Positions 50,132 through 58,267 are shown, counted from the first letter of the stretch. The stretch: 64,000 bases of DNA from an uncultured Allofournierella sp. (GCA_944382705.1 CALWNE010000009.1:1-64000); one strand, 5' to 3'. A program made the numbers and translations. The notes: generated by a model not told the origin, from the sequence alone.

Positions 50132-51484
50132 ATGAAAAAAATCACTGCTTCGTTTGTTTGCTTTCTGGTGATGGTCAGTGTGTTGGTCACACCCGCCCAC
50201 GCAGCGGGTTTTGAGGCACCCTTTCAGCTGCAAGCCAAGGGGGCTTATGTGGTAAACACCGATACCAACATCATTGTATACGACTACAACAGCGAGGATG
50301 TATTGCCCGCTGCCAGCCTTACCAAGCTCATGGCCAACATTCTGCTGGTGGAGCAATGCGGCGATCAGCTGGATACCGTAAAAGGCGAGCTTACCTCCTC
50401 CATCCGGGATACCCTCTATGGCCAGGGCATGGCCACGGCGGACATCCGCATGGGGGAACCCCACACCCTGCGCAGCCTGATGTACGCAAGCCTTTTGCCC
50501 AGTGCGGCGGATGCCACCATGATTATTGCCAACACGGTAAGCGGCGGCAGCATCAGCAACTTTGTGTACCAGATGAACAGCAAGGCCAAGGAGCTGGGCT
50601 GCACCTCCACCCATTTTGTGGACCCGGTGGGCATGAGTCTGGAGAATGTGACCACCGCACGGGATATGTACCTGATTTTGCGCTACGCCATGAGCTTTGA
50701 TGTGCTGAAAGAAGCCATGTCCACCCTGAAATTTGACATGGGCCAGGACGGCGGCAGCACCCGCTACGCTGCCGGAACCTACAACCTGTTCAGCACCAAC
50801 CGCATGGCAGATCAGCAGCTGGGCGCAGAGTATTACCGGGACTATTGCAAGGGCGGTAAAACCGGAACCCTGGAGGACTGGCAGAACTTTGCCAGCTGGC
50901 ATGTAAGCCCCGAAACAGGCGAGACCTACATCAGCGTGGTGCTCAACAGCCCCATCAGCCTGGATTCCTACGGCTACCCCACCAAACGCCCCGCCCTGAT
51001 TGAAACCGCCCAGGTGATGGACTGGGTGTACGAGAGCTTTGCCATTCAGCCTGCCATGCAGGTGGGCGAACCCCTGGCAGAGGTAAAGGTGAAGTACTCC
51101 ACCGATGCAGATACGGTCATGCTGTATCCCGCCGATGACATGATGACCATTCTGCCCCTGGGTGCAGATGAGACCGTTACCCAAAAAACCTTCCAGCTGC
51201 CGGAATCCGTTTCTGCCCCCATCCACAAGGGCGATGTGTTGGGCACGGTAACAGTCTCTCTCTCCGGTCAGGTAATCGGCGTGGTGGAACTCACCGCCGA
51301 CCGGGACCTTTCCCGCAATGAGCTGCTGTTCACTATCTCCAAAATTGGCGAGTTTTTTGGCAGCCTTTACTTCAAGGTGCTTTTGTGCGTAAGTGCGGCA
51401 ACGGTGGTGCTGTATGTGGTGCTGTTTTTTGGCGCTCAGTCTAAACAAGGCAAATCCAAGCGGACCCGGCGCCGTTCCCTGTAA
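50132..51484 (+). CDS. D-alanyl-D-alanine carboxypeptidase (DacF-like penicillin-binding protein)
   Basis: A 450-residue S11-family serine carboxypeptidase that trims the terminal D-Ala of peptidoglycan stem peptides outside the membrane. Signal peptide to about residue 24 (TPAHA), SxxK motif S62-L-T-K65 and KTG motif K243-T-G. In place of the usual SxN is S124-A-A-D, so the Asn is Ala. A C-terminal beta-rich domain (residues ~290-400) leads to a membrane helix (VLLCVSAATVVLYVVLFF) and a basic cytoplasmic tail. AAAAGGAAAAG precedes ATG 50132. Confidence 0.93.
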   Translation: MKKITASFVCFLVMVSVLVTPAHAAGFEAPFQLQAKGAYVVNTDTNIIVYDYNSEDVLPAASLTKLMANILLVEQCGDQLDTVKGELTSSIRDTLYGQGMATADIRMGEPHTLRSLMYASLLPSAADATMIIANTVSGGSISNFVYQMNSKAKELGCTSTHFVDPVGMSLENVTTARDMYLILRYAMSFDVLKEAMSTLKFDMGQDGGSTRYAAGTYNLFSTNRMADQQLGAEYYRDYCKGGKTGTLEDWQNFASWHVSPETGETYISVVLNSPISLDSYGYPTKRPALIETAQVMDWVYESFAIQPAMQVGEPLAEVKVKYSTDADTVMLYPADDMMTILPLGADETVTQKTFQLPESVSAPIHKGDVLGTVTVSLSGQVIGVVELTADRDLSRNELLFTISKIGEFFGSLYFKVLLCVSAATVVLYVVLFFGAQSKQGKSKRTRRRSL

Positions 51485-51569
51485 ACGCTGCCCCAAACGC
51501 CCGCAGGCTTACAGCCTGCCCCTTCCCCCCTGTCCCAGGGGCCAATCCTAAAAGAGAGTGGGTATTATT

Positions 51570-53057
51570 ATGCTGGATGTAAAACGCAACCTTGCCACCA
51601 TTCTGGATTTCTACGAGCTGACCATGGCCGCAGGCTATCTGGAAGAAGGCTACCAAGATAAAATCAGCGTGTTCGATATGTTCTTCCGCCGAATTCCCGA
51701 TGAAGGCGGCTTTGCCATTATGGCCGGGCTGGATACCTTCATTGAAGCGGTGGAAAACCTGAAATTCACCCCGGACGACATTGAATACCTGCGCAATACA
51801 GGGGTATTCAACGAGCGTTTTTTGGAGTATCTGGCCAACTTCACCCTGCACTGCAACATCTGGGCCATTCCGGAAGGCACACCCATCTTTCCCCGGGAAC
51901 CCATTGTGACGATAGAAGGCCCCTCCATTGAATGCCAGCTGCTGGAAACCCTGCTGCTGGTCACCATCAACCACCAGTGCCTGGTGGCCACCAAGGCAAA
52001 CCGCATTGTACGCAGTGCCCAGGGCCGCCCTGTGATGGAATTTGGTGCCCGCCGTGCACAAGGGTATGACGCTGCTGTATACGGTGCACGGGCCGCTTAC
52101 ATTGCAGGCTGCGCCTGCACCAGCTGTGTGATGGCTGCACGGGACTTTGGCATTCCTGCCTCCGGTACCATGGCCCACAGCTGGGTACAGATGTTCCCCA
52201 GCGAATACGAAGCCTTTAAAACCTACGCAAAGCTTTACCCGGATTCCTGTGTGCTGCTGGTGGATACCTACAATGTGATGAAAAGCGGCGTACCCAATGC
52301 CATCCGTGTGTTTGACGAGGTACTCAAACCCCTGGGCAAGCGGCCCAAGGGCATTCGCATTGATTCCGGCGATATTGCTTACCTTTCCAAAAAGGCCCGC
52401 AAAATGCTGGACGAGGCCGGTTACCCCGACTGCACCATCTGCGCCTCCAACAGCCTGGATGAGTACATTGTGCGGGATCTGATTTTGCAGGACGCCAAGG
52501 TGGACAGCTTTGGCATTGGCGAAAACCTGATTACTGCCAAAAGCGACCCGGTGTTCGGCGGTGTATACAAGCTGGCCGCTGTAAAGGACGGCCAGGAGTA
52601 TCAGCCCAAAATCAAGGTGAGTGAAAGCATTGAAAAACTCACCATTCCCCTGTTAAAAAAGGTGTGGCGCATCTACGATAACTACACCCAAAAAGCCATG
52701 GCGGACTATCTCACCGTCTTTGACGAGGAGGTAGAAGTGGGCGAAGGGCTCACCCTGTTTGACCCCTTCCAGACCTGGAAGCAGCGTACCTACACCAACT
52801 GCACCGCCGTTTGCCTTACCACCCCCATTTACCAGGAGGGCAAGCTGGTGTACCAGCGGCCCACCACCCATGAAATTCGCCAGCGCTGCGCCCACCAGAT
52901 TGAGCATCTGTGGGAGGAAATGCGCCGGTTTGAGTTCCCCCACCGTTACTATGTGGACCTTTCCCAAAAGCTGTGGGACTGCCAGCACCAGATGCTCACC
53001 CAGCTTCATGTAACCAGCCCCGCCCAGTCCTCTGGGCCCCAGCAGCCCACTCCCTGA
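51570..53057 (+). CDS. pncB: Nicotinate phosphoribosyltransferase
   Basis: A 495-residue enzyme that makes nicotinate mononucleotide from nicotinate and PRPP, the salvage route to NAD. DFYELTMAAGY at the N-terminus, VMEFGARRAQGYDAA and the phosphate-binding GIRIDSGDIAYL are clear. The frame has four extra codons from a GTG, but ATG 51570 gives the family N-terminus. It follows the carboxypeptidase gene after 85 bp, with a small GCAGGC/GCCTGC hairpin between. Together with nnrD and the sirtuin it gives the window several NAD-linked genes. Confidence 0.97.
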   Translation: MLDVKRNLATILDFYELTMAAGYLEEGYQDKISVFDMFFRRIPDEGGFAIMAGLDTFIEAVENLKFTPDDIEYLRNTGVFNERFLEYLANFTLHCNIWAIPEGTPIFPREPIVTIEGPSIECQLLETLLLVTINHQCLVATKANRIVRSAQGRPVMEFGARRAQGYDAAVYGARAAYIAGCACTSCVMAARDFGIPASGTMAHSWVQMFPSEYEAFKTYAKLYPDSCVLLVDTYNVMKSGVPNAIRVFDEVLKPLGKRPKGIRIDSGDIAYLSKKARKMLDEAGYPDCTICASNSLDEYIVRDLILQDAKVDSFGIGENLITAKSDPVFGGVYKLAAVKDGQEYQPKIKVSESIEKLTIPLLKKVWRIYDNYTQKAMADYLTVFDEEVEVGEGLTLFDPFQTWKQRTYTNCTAVCLTTPIYQEGKLVYQRPTTHEIRQRCAHQIEHLWEEMRRFEFPHRYYVDLSQKLWDCQHQMLTQLHVTSPAQSSGPQQPTP

Positions 53058-53211
53058 GCCTTTTACAAGCTTTTGCTGCCAGCGGCCCACGGGCCTTGTC
53101 CAAGCTGAAAGCAATTTTTGTGAGTCCCTCATTCCCCCAAACAACACCCCCTTCTGTGGGTCTTACAAAATAGCTTTGGGGCCATCGATGCCCGCCTGAT
53201 ACACAACAAAT

Positions 53212-53249
53212 AACCCTCCTTCCTTGCCAGCAAGGGAGGAGGGTTTTGC
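53212..53249 (+). terminator. Terminator after pncB
   Basis: AACCCTCCTTCCTTGC pairs with its near-complement GCAAGGGAGGAGGGTT, followed by TTGCTTT. Confidence 0.82.
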
Positions 53250-53343
53250 TTTGCCCCTCATCGCACTTTTGCCCAGCTGCCGCTGTTCCTGCAATAAAGC
53301 TGCCCAAACAGGGGCATACTAAGTTGCAAAGGAGTTTTAGGGT

Positions 53344-53772
53344 ATGTGGAAATCGTGTGTTTTATTTTGCATTGGCGCCTTTGGATACGGGCAGATTGAA
53401 CTGCTGTACCGGGGGCGTACTCATTGGTCCATGCTGCTGGCAGGCGGGCTTTGCCTGGTGCTATTGGGCCTGCTGGATGAAGCCCTGCCCCGCCGCCTGC
53501 CCCTGCTGGGCCGCTGTGGGGTGGGTGCTTTGGTGATTACATCCATTGAACTGGCATTCGGGCTGCTATGCAATGTTGTGTTGGGGCTGGATGTGTGGGA
53601 TTACTCCCAGGAATGGGGCAATCTTTGGGGACAAATTTGCCCCCGGTACACCCTCTACTGGCTGCTGCTCTGCCTGCCCGGCTTTATGCTGGTACGCAGT
53701 TTGGAGCGGCTGCGGCTTTGGTGCCAGAGAGCCTCTGGCCCGCCCTTACAGCTGCCGGATGCCACCCAGTAA
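53344..53772 (+). CDS. Putative CmpB-type ABC transporter permease-like membrane protein
   Basis: A 142-residue membrane protein with four hydrophobic segments (about 2-15, 25-45, 55-78 and 97-115). The pattern GYGQIELLYRGRTHWSML and WDYSQEWGNLWGQICPRYTLYW resembles the 'putative ABC transporter permease, CmpB' family of Firmicutes. The ABC function is by annotation only. AAAGGAG lies 9 nt before the ATG. The gene stands alone, followed by a structured non-coding stretch and a terminator. Confidence 0.82.
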   Translation: MWKSCVLFCIGAFGYGQIELLYRGRTHWSMLLAGGLCLVLLGLLDEALPRRLPLLGRCGVGALVITSIELAFGLLCNVVLGLDVWDYSQEWGNLWGQICPRYTLYWLLLCLPGFMLVRSLERLRLWCQRASGPPLQLPDATQ

Positions 53773-53792
53773 CCGGCCCTTGGGCTTTACAG

Positions 53793-53981
53793 GGCAGGAT
53801 CAGAGGGAACCTGGCAGCTCCACTACTGGGGAAGCCACCCAGCAGTTTTTTGCAGGGCGGGATATTTGCCAAAGGGCAGAACCGGGGCAACAGCCCTCAT
53901 GCTGCACAAAACACACCCGCAAAGGCCCGGAATCTGCCGCATATGGGGCGCACCGGCTGGGGCTGTTCTCTTTCCCCTGCG
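53793..53981. ncRNA. Candidate structured RNA (strand uncertain)
   Basis: About 190 nt without a credible ORF can fold into one long structure. GCAGG and AGAGGGAA at 53794-53810 pair with TTCTCTTT and CCTGC at 53965-53980; CAGCTCC pairs with GGGGCTG; and an inner 11-bp stem joins GGCAGA-CCGGG (53875-53886) to CCCGG-TCTGCC (53926-53938). A good + strand terminator follows at 53987. The shape recalls 6S-like RNAs, but I cannot assign a family. Confidence 0.35.
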
Positions 53982-53986
53982 CAATA

Positions 53987-54042
53987 AAACAAGGGCTTAC
54001 AGAGGGCGAATTTGCCCATTCTGCAAGCCCTTGTTTTGTTTG
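53987..54042 (+). terminator. Terminator with long loop
   Basis: AAACAAGGGCTT (53987-53998) and AAGCCCTTGTTT (54025-54036) pair, and an inner GGGC/GCCC stem fills the loop; TGTTTG follows. It ends the CmpB-like unit or the candidate RNA. Confidence 0.75.
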
Positions 54043-54216
54043 TAATCGTTGGCTGGTTTCTGCACTCTTGCCCCCTTGGCCGCAACGGGGCATTTGCTTG
54101 AAGCACCCTTTGACTATGGTTGTGTTTTTGCATCACCGCAGCTTTTACTCCACACCCCAAAAAACAGCGATTTTGCACACCAGGGCAAGGCCAGCCCCCA
54201 ATCTTTGCACCGGCAC

Positions 54217-54262
54217 AAACAAAATAAAACCGGGCAGAAGGCATAGTGCCTTCCACCCGGTT
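54217..54262 (-). terminator. Terminator of the rplJ-rplL transcript
   Basis: On the minus strand AACCGGGTGGAAGGC ACTAT GCCTTCTGCCCGGTT then TTATTTTG, 33 nt after the rplL stop. It shows that rpoB is not co-transcribed here. Confidence 0.88.
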
Positions 54263-54294
54263 CATGCAGATGCTCAAACGATTCTAAGAAGAAC

Positions 54295-54666
54295 TTACTT
54301 CAGCTCAACCTTAGCGCCAGCCTCTTCCAGCTTCTTCTTGATTTCCTCAGCGTCAGCCTTGGAAGCGCCCTCTTTCAGGGTCTTGGGAGCGCCGTCAACT
54401 GCTTCCTTAGCTTCCTTCAGGCCCAGACCGGTAGCTTCCTTAACAGCCTTGATAACAGCCATCTTGTTAGCGCCAACTTCAGCCAGCACAACGTCGAACT
54501 CGGTCTTCTCCTCAGCAGCGGGAGCAGCAGCAGCGGCAGCAGCGGGAGCAGCAGCAACAGCGGAAACGCCGAACTCTTCGCAGTAGGTGTCGATCAGTTC
54601 CTTCAGCTCCAGAACGCTCAGCTCTTTAACAGCGTCAATGATTTTGGTGATTTTCTCAGAAGCCAT
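54295..54666 (-). CDS. rplL: 50S ribosomal protein L7/L12
   Basis: A 123-residue stalk protein: N-terminal dimerisation helix (IDAVKELSVLELKELIDTY), an Ala-rich hinge (about residues 36-50), and the C-terminal factor-binding domain (EFDVVLAEVGANKMAVIKAVKEATGLGLKEAK, partly quoted as VIKAVKEATGLGLKEAK). GGAGG lies 9 nt before the ATG. It is 91 bp downstream of rplJ in a two-gene unit ended by a terminator. Confidence 0.99.
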   Translation of the reverse strand: MASEKITKIIDAVKELSVLELKELIDTYCEEFGVSAVAAAPAAAAAAAPAAEEKTEFDVVLAEVGANKMAVIKAVKEATGLGLKEAKEAVDGAPKTLKEGASKADAEEIKKKLEEAGAKVELK

Positions 54667-54757
54667 TGTGATATACCTCCAATGTACTTAATTTAAATTT
54701 AAAAATGGATTCAGCGGCAGCAGCTAGGCACACCGCTCGGATAAAGGAGCACTGCGA

Positions 54758-55270
54758 TTAAGCAGCGGGCTCCTCTTCGCACTTGTCGGCGTAAGCCTGC
54801 ATAGCAACAGCCAGACCGCTGAGGGTGCTGGTGAGTGCGCCGGCGAACATGGACAGCATGCCTTCGCGGTTGGGCAGCTTAGCGATAGCCTCAACCTCTT
54901 CCTTGGGCATTACTTTGCCTTCCATGTAGCCAATCTTCACGCTGTAAGCGCCCTTAGAAGAATCGGCGTACTTGCACAGGATGCGGGCAGCAGCCATGGG
55001 ATCCTCGTTGGCGATGGCAATAGCGGTGGTGCCTTCCAGCACTTCGCATACACCCTCCAGCTCGGTATCCTTCAGGGCCAGGCGCAGCATGGTGTTCTTT
55101 ACAACAGCATACTCAACGCCTACCTCACGCATCTCCTTACGCAGCTTGGTATCGTTGGCTACGTTGATGCCTTTGTAGTCAACAACTACACCAGCAACAG
55201 AAGCGGCAATCTTTTCTTTCAGAGCAGCAACATAAGCTTGCTTCTCGCTCAGAATTTTTGCACTGGGCAT
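54758..55270 (-). CDS. rplJ: 50S ribosomal protein L10
   Basis: A 170-residue stalk-base protein (MPSAKILSEKQAYVAALK, VVDYKGINVANDTKLRKE, VKNTMLRLAL). It binds 23S rRNA and anchors L7/L12 dimers. GAGGTGA precedes the ATG. The mRNA has a long leader with the L10 leader sequence and an intrinsic terminator, the usual autoregulatory target of the L10-L12 complex in Firmicutes. Confidence 0.99.
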   Translation of the reverse strand: MPSAKILSEKQAYVAALKEKIAASVAGVVVDYKGINVANDTKLRKEMREVGVEYAVVKNTMLRLALKDTELEGVCEVLEGTTAIAIANEDPMAAARILCKYADSSKGAYSVKIGYMEGKVMPKEEVEAIAKLPNREGMLSMFAGALTSTLSGLAVAMQAYADKCEEEPAA

Positions 55271-55450
55271 TTCGATTCACCTCGTTTCAAACCTTCGTAA
55301 TTTCTACTTGCAGTAAAAAGCCCCTTTCCCGGCGCATACCGAAAAAGGGGCATAAAAATACACAGTTGTAGATTCATGCAGCTTCTCGGCAGGCGGGCGG
55401 CTTGGCCTCTTATGCTAAATCAATGAGCACCTGCTGTCTTAAAAACAGCA
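55271..55450 (-). ncRNA. L10 leader (ribosomal protein leader RNA)
   Basis: The roughly 180-nt rplJ leader contains GCCGAGAAGCTGCATG-like sequence near 55370-55395 and an attenuator hairpin at 55317-55351 (GCCCCTTT/GAAAGGGGC followed by TTTTTA on the minus strand). Position and layout match the L10 leader class, which binds L10(L12)4 to control transcription read-through. Confidence 0.75.
55317..55351 (-). terminator. Attenuator in the L10 leader
   Basis: A GCCCC-CTTTC/GAAAG-GGGC stem followed by TTTTTA on the minus strand, about 45 nt before rplJ. Confidence 0.8.
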
Positions 55451-55455
55451 AGAGT

Positions 55456-55485
55456 ATTGTATCATGTATTAAGGGGTTAAGTCAA
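55456..55485 (-). promoter_or_regulatory. Promoter of rplJ-rplL
   Basis: On the minus strand TTGACT (55480-55485), 18 bp and TACAAT (55456-55461). Confidence 0.8.
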
Positions 55486-55539
55486 GGATTTTTTGCAACT
55501 TTTTTTGGTTTTTCAAATTATTTTTATTGCATTCCCTGT

Positions 55540-55791
55540 TTATTTGCCTCGGTGTGCTGTAATGATGGGATAGCTGTGGGCGTTCACGGCAATCATGCAC
55601 TCTTTTGTTTGGGCATACCAGTTTTTAGCCCGCCTTGCAAGAATCGTTTGGGGGCAGCGTCATTTGTTTTTGCATCATTCTGCCACATGGTCGCCGTCCA
55701 GGGATTAATTTGTTTTTGCCCTTTCTGCGCCCAGCTTTGTGGTGTGCAGTTGGTCCAGATGCTTCCGCAACGCATGGTCAAACTCTGCCAT
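55540..55791 (-). pseudogene. DUF3781-like pseudogene with three nonsense codons
   Basis: An 84-codon frame read leftward from ATG 55791 gives MAEFDHALRKHLDQLHTTKL, then a TAA at codon 29 (55705-55707), SLDGDHVAE, TGA at codon 39 (55675-55677, where the family has the Trp of a WCK motif), CKNK, TGA at codon 44 (55660-55662), and finally ILARRAKNWYAQTKECMI with VNAHSYPIITAH to a TAA at 55540. The HTT, KNWY and VNAxSYxIITAH segments match the DUF3781 family from memory. There is no frameshift, only nonsense changes. It lies between rplA and rplJ. Confidence 0.7.
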
Positions 55792-55885
55792 CCTGCGTTC
55801 TCTCTTTCATACTCTATCCCATAGCTGCACAATTGGAACCAGCCTTTGCAAAAAATCAGCTCCGGCTATTCCGCTACCTAATATA

Positions 55886-55920
55886 CTAAAACCCGGCCCT
55901 GCCAAAGCAGAGCCGGGTTA
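55886..55920 (-). terminator. Terminator of the rpmG-secE-nusG-rplK-rplA transcript
   Basis: On the minus strand AACCCGGCTCTGC TTT GGCAGGGCCGGGTT then TTAG, 40 nt after rplA. Confidence 0.8.
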
Positions 55921-55960
55921 TTAGACAAATTCAGCAAAAACGCTGTATGGCTTTCAAGAA

Positions 55961-56656
55961 TTAGCCGCCGAACTTAGCGCCGTTCATCTTGATGCCGGGG
56001 CCCATGGTGGTAGCCACGGTAGCGCTCTTGATGTACTGGCCCTTCGCAGCGGCAGGCTTTGCCTTTACGATGGCTTCCATCAGAGTGCGAACGTTCTCCT
56101 CCAGCTTCTCAGCGCCGAAGCTGGCCTTGCCTACGGGCACATGGATGATGTTCTGCTTGTCCAGACGGTACTCGATCTTACCAGCCTTGGCCTCAGCAAC
56201 AGCACGGCCAACATCGGGGGTAACGGTACCAGCCTTGGGGCTGGGCATCAGGCCACGGGGACCCAGGATCTTAGCAACGCGGCCAACCTGACCCATCATG
56301 TCGGGGGTGGTTACCAGCACGTCGAAATCGATGAAGCCTTCGTTCTGGATCTTAGCGATGATATCAGCATCGCCAACCAGCATTGCGCCAGCTTCTTCAG
56401 CAGCCTTGGCAGCGTCGCCTTTGCAGATAGCAACAACGCGCACATCACGGCCAGTACCGTGAGGCAGCACAACAGCGCCGCGAACCTGCTGGTCAGCGTG
56501 ACGGCTGTCAACGCCCAGACGAACATGCAGCTCAACGGTCTCGTCGAATTTTGCCTTAGCGGTCTGGCAGCACAGAGCCAGAGCCTCGTCGGCCTCATAC
56601 AGCTTAGAGCGGTCGATCAGCTTTGCGCTGTCGACATAGTGTTTACCATGTTTCAT
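55961..56656 (-). CDS. rplA: 50S ribosomal protein L1
   Basis: A 231-residue L1 protein of the large-subunit L1 stalk. Family segments include FDETVELHVRLGVDSRHADQ, VVLPHGTGRDVRVVAI, LGPRGLMPSPKAGTVT and KASFGAEKLEENVRTL. AGGAGG precedes the ATG. It follows rplK after 61 bp, and is the last gene before a terminator. Confidence 0.99.
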   Translation of the reverse strand: MKHGKHYVDSAKLIDRSKLYEADEALALCCQTAKAKFDETVELHVRLGVDSRHADQQVRGAVVLPHGTGRDVRVVAICKGDAAKAAEEAGAMLVGDADIIAKIQNEGFIDFDVLVTTPDMMGQVGRVAKILGPRGLMPSPKAGTVTPDVGRAVAEAKAGKIEYRLDKQNIIHVPVGKASFGAEKLEENVRTLMEAIVKAKPAAAKGQYIKSATVATTMGPGIKMNGAKFGG

Positions 56657-56717
56657 TACTTTTTCCTCCTGTGTGGTCGATCGGATTTAAGTTCCTCCCA
56701 CGAATCCAGCGGGGTGA

Positions 56718-57143
56718 TTACTCGGTTACGGTAACACCCATGCTGCGGCAGGTGCCGGCGATCATGCTGACAGCGCTCTCCAGGTTGGCAGCGTTCAGGT
56801 CGGGCATCTTGGTCTTAGCGATTTCTTCCAGCTGAGCCTTGGTGATGGAAGCCACCTTGGTCTTGTTGGGAACGCCGGAACCACTCTCGATGCCGCAAGC
56901 CTTCTTAATCAGCACAGGGGCCGGAGGAGTTTTGGTGATGAAGCTGAAGGAACGGTCAGCGTAAACGGTGATCACAACGGGGATCACATAGCCGATGTCC
57001 TTCTGGGTACGCTCGTTGAATTCCTTGGTGAACGCCATGATGTTCACGCCGTGCTGACCCAGAGCAGGGCCAACCGGGGGAGCCGGAGTCGCTTTGCCGG
57101 CGGGGATCTGCAGCTTAATGTAGCCAGTTACTTTTTGCGCCAT
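56718..57143 (-). CDS. rplK: 50S ribosomal protein L11
   Basis: A 141-residue L11 protein of the GTPase-associated centre: YIKLQIPAGKATPAPPVGPALGQHGVNIM (core PVGPALGQHGVN) is the conserved N-terminus and LNAANLESAVSMIAGTCRSMGV the conserved C-terminus. GGAGGTG precedes the ATG. A hairpin-rich leader of 140 nt separates it from nusG. Confidence 0.99.
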   Translation of the reverse strand: MAQKVTGYIKLQIPAGKATPAPPVGPALGQHGVNIMAFTKEFNERTQKDIGYVIPVVITVYADRSFSFITKTPPAPVLIKKACGIESGSGVPNKTKVASITKAQLEEIAKTKMPDLNAANLESAVSMIAGTCRSMGVTVTE

Positions 57144-57283
57144 TTGAAATGCACCTCCAAAATTTGTGGTAAGCTAGCGGGCCGGGCTGTCCGGCCCTCC
57201 CACGGGCATTGGCGGCCGCCAACGCCCTATAAAAACCGCACCATAGCGGCTCTTACCATAAGGGGACGATAAATTGCGGAACC
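57144..57283 (-). promoter_or_regulatory. Hairpin-rich leader between nusG and rplK
   Basis: On the minus strand three stem-loops follow each other: CCGC/GCGG with a TTTTTAT tail, GGGCGTTGGC/GCCAATGCCC, and GGGCCGG/CCCGGCCC, then the rplK ribosome site. The first looks like an intrinsic attenuator. It may be an L11-type leader or a processing site. Confidence 0.5.
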
Positions 57284-57805
57284 TTACAGGGGTTTTACCT
57301 GGTTGAGTTCCAGTTCAGCGGGCGTTTCACGCCCAAACATAGAAACCTTTACGCTGACCTTGCGTTTCTCCATGTCGATGGCTTCCACCATACCCACGAA
57401 GCCCTCCAGAGGACCTGCGTTGATTTCCACATTGTCGCCTACCTGGTAGTCCACAGTAGGCTCAGAGTTGGTCTCCACGCCAAGCGCGTCAACCTCGGCC
57501 TGAGAAAGGGGCACAGGCTTGGAAGAGGGACCCACAAATCCGGTAACACCACGGCAGTTACGCACAATGTACCAGCTTTCGTCGGTCATAAGCATCTTTA
57601 CCAGCACATAGCCGGGAAACAGCTTACGCTCTACCATTTTTTCCTTGCCGTCCTTGATTTCTGCCACCATCTCGATGGGGACCTTCACCTCATGGATCAG
57701 ATCCTGCAAGCGGCGGTTCTCCACGATGGTTTCAAGGTTTTGGGCCACTTTGTTTTCATAACCAGAGTAGGTATGCACAACATACCACATTGCCTGTTCA
57801 GCCAT
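57284..57805 (-). CDS. nusG: Transcription termination/antitermination factor NusG
   Basis: A 173-residue NusG. The NGN domain (WYVVHTYSGYENKVAQNLE, FPGYVLVKM, GVTGFVG) binds RNA polymerase, and the C-terminal KOW domain (VGDNVEINAGPLEGFVGMVE) contacts Rho or S10. GGAGG precedes the ATG. It follows secE after 43 bp. Confidence 0.99.
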   Translation of the reverse strand: MAEQAMWYVVHTYSGYENKVAQNLETIVENRRLQDLIHEVKVPIEMVAEIKDGKEKMVERKLFPGYVLVKMLMTDESWYIVRNCRGVTGFVGPSSKPVPLSQAEVDALGVETNSEPTVDYQVGDNVEINAGPLEGFVGMVEAIDMEKRKVSVKVSMFGRETPAELELNQVKPL

Positions 57806-57848
57806 TACGGTTTTGCCTCCGCCTTTTCAGAATTGATGCTCAGGGCCA

Positions 57849-58100
57849 TTACAAGCCAGCAGCAGCGTCCAACACCAGGCGCAGGATACCGCCAAACAGC
57901 ATATCCAGCAGCAGGATGAACAGGGACGCCGCAATCACAACCACCAGCACCACAATGGTGTTGTTGATGATCTGGCTCTTGGTGGGCCATACCACCTTTT
58001 TCATTTCGCCCTTGGTTTCACGGAAAAACTTTCCGATTCCCTTGAGCGAATTTTTGACCTTAGCAAAAAAACCGGGCTTCTTGGCATTGTTGTCAGCCAT
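57849..58100 (-). CDS. secE: Preprotein translocase subunit SecE
   Basis: An 83-residue SecE with an amphipathic helix (FFRETKGEMKKVVWPTKSQI, the family signature) and one membrane helix (VVLVVVIAASLFILLLDML). It is part of the SecYEG channel. The frame is open upstream into rpmG, but AAAGGCGG before ATG 58100 and the family length fix the start. It lies 17 bp after rpmG. Confidence 0.97.
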   Translation of the reverse strand: MADNNAKKPGFFAKVKNSLKGIGKFFRETKGEMKKVVWPTKSQIINNTIVVLVVVIAASLFILLLDMLFGGILRLVLDAAAGL

Positions 58101-58117
58101 GGTTGTTCCCGCCTTTC

Positions 58118-58267
58118 TTACTTGGTCTCGCGATGGGCAGTATGCTTCTTGCAGAAACGGCAATACTTCTTCATCTCCAGCCGGTCGGGGCTGTTCTTCT
58201 TGTTTTTCATGGTGTTGTAGTTGCGCTGTTTGCACTCAGTGCAGGCCAGGGTGATTTTCACTCTCAT
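58118..58267 (-). CDS. rpmG: 50S ribosomal protein L33 (zinc-binding form)
   Basis: A 49-residue protein: MRVKITLACTECKQRNY with CxxC, then RLEMKKYCRFCKKHTAHRE with the second CxxC, so it is the zinc-binding (C+) form. GGAGGTG precedes the ATG at 58267. It heads the rpmG-secE-nusG-rplK-rplA cluster, as in many Firmicutes. Confidence 0.98.
   Translation of the reverse strand: MRVKITLACTECKQRNYNTMKNKKNSPDRLEMKKYCRFCKKHTAHRETK

Noticed and set aside
53793..53870. Cobalamin riboswitch
   Set aside because: CCACTACTGGGGAAGCC and an AGGGAA resemble parts of the motif, but the order and the B12-box do not fit, and no cobalamin gene follows.
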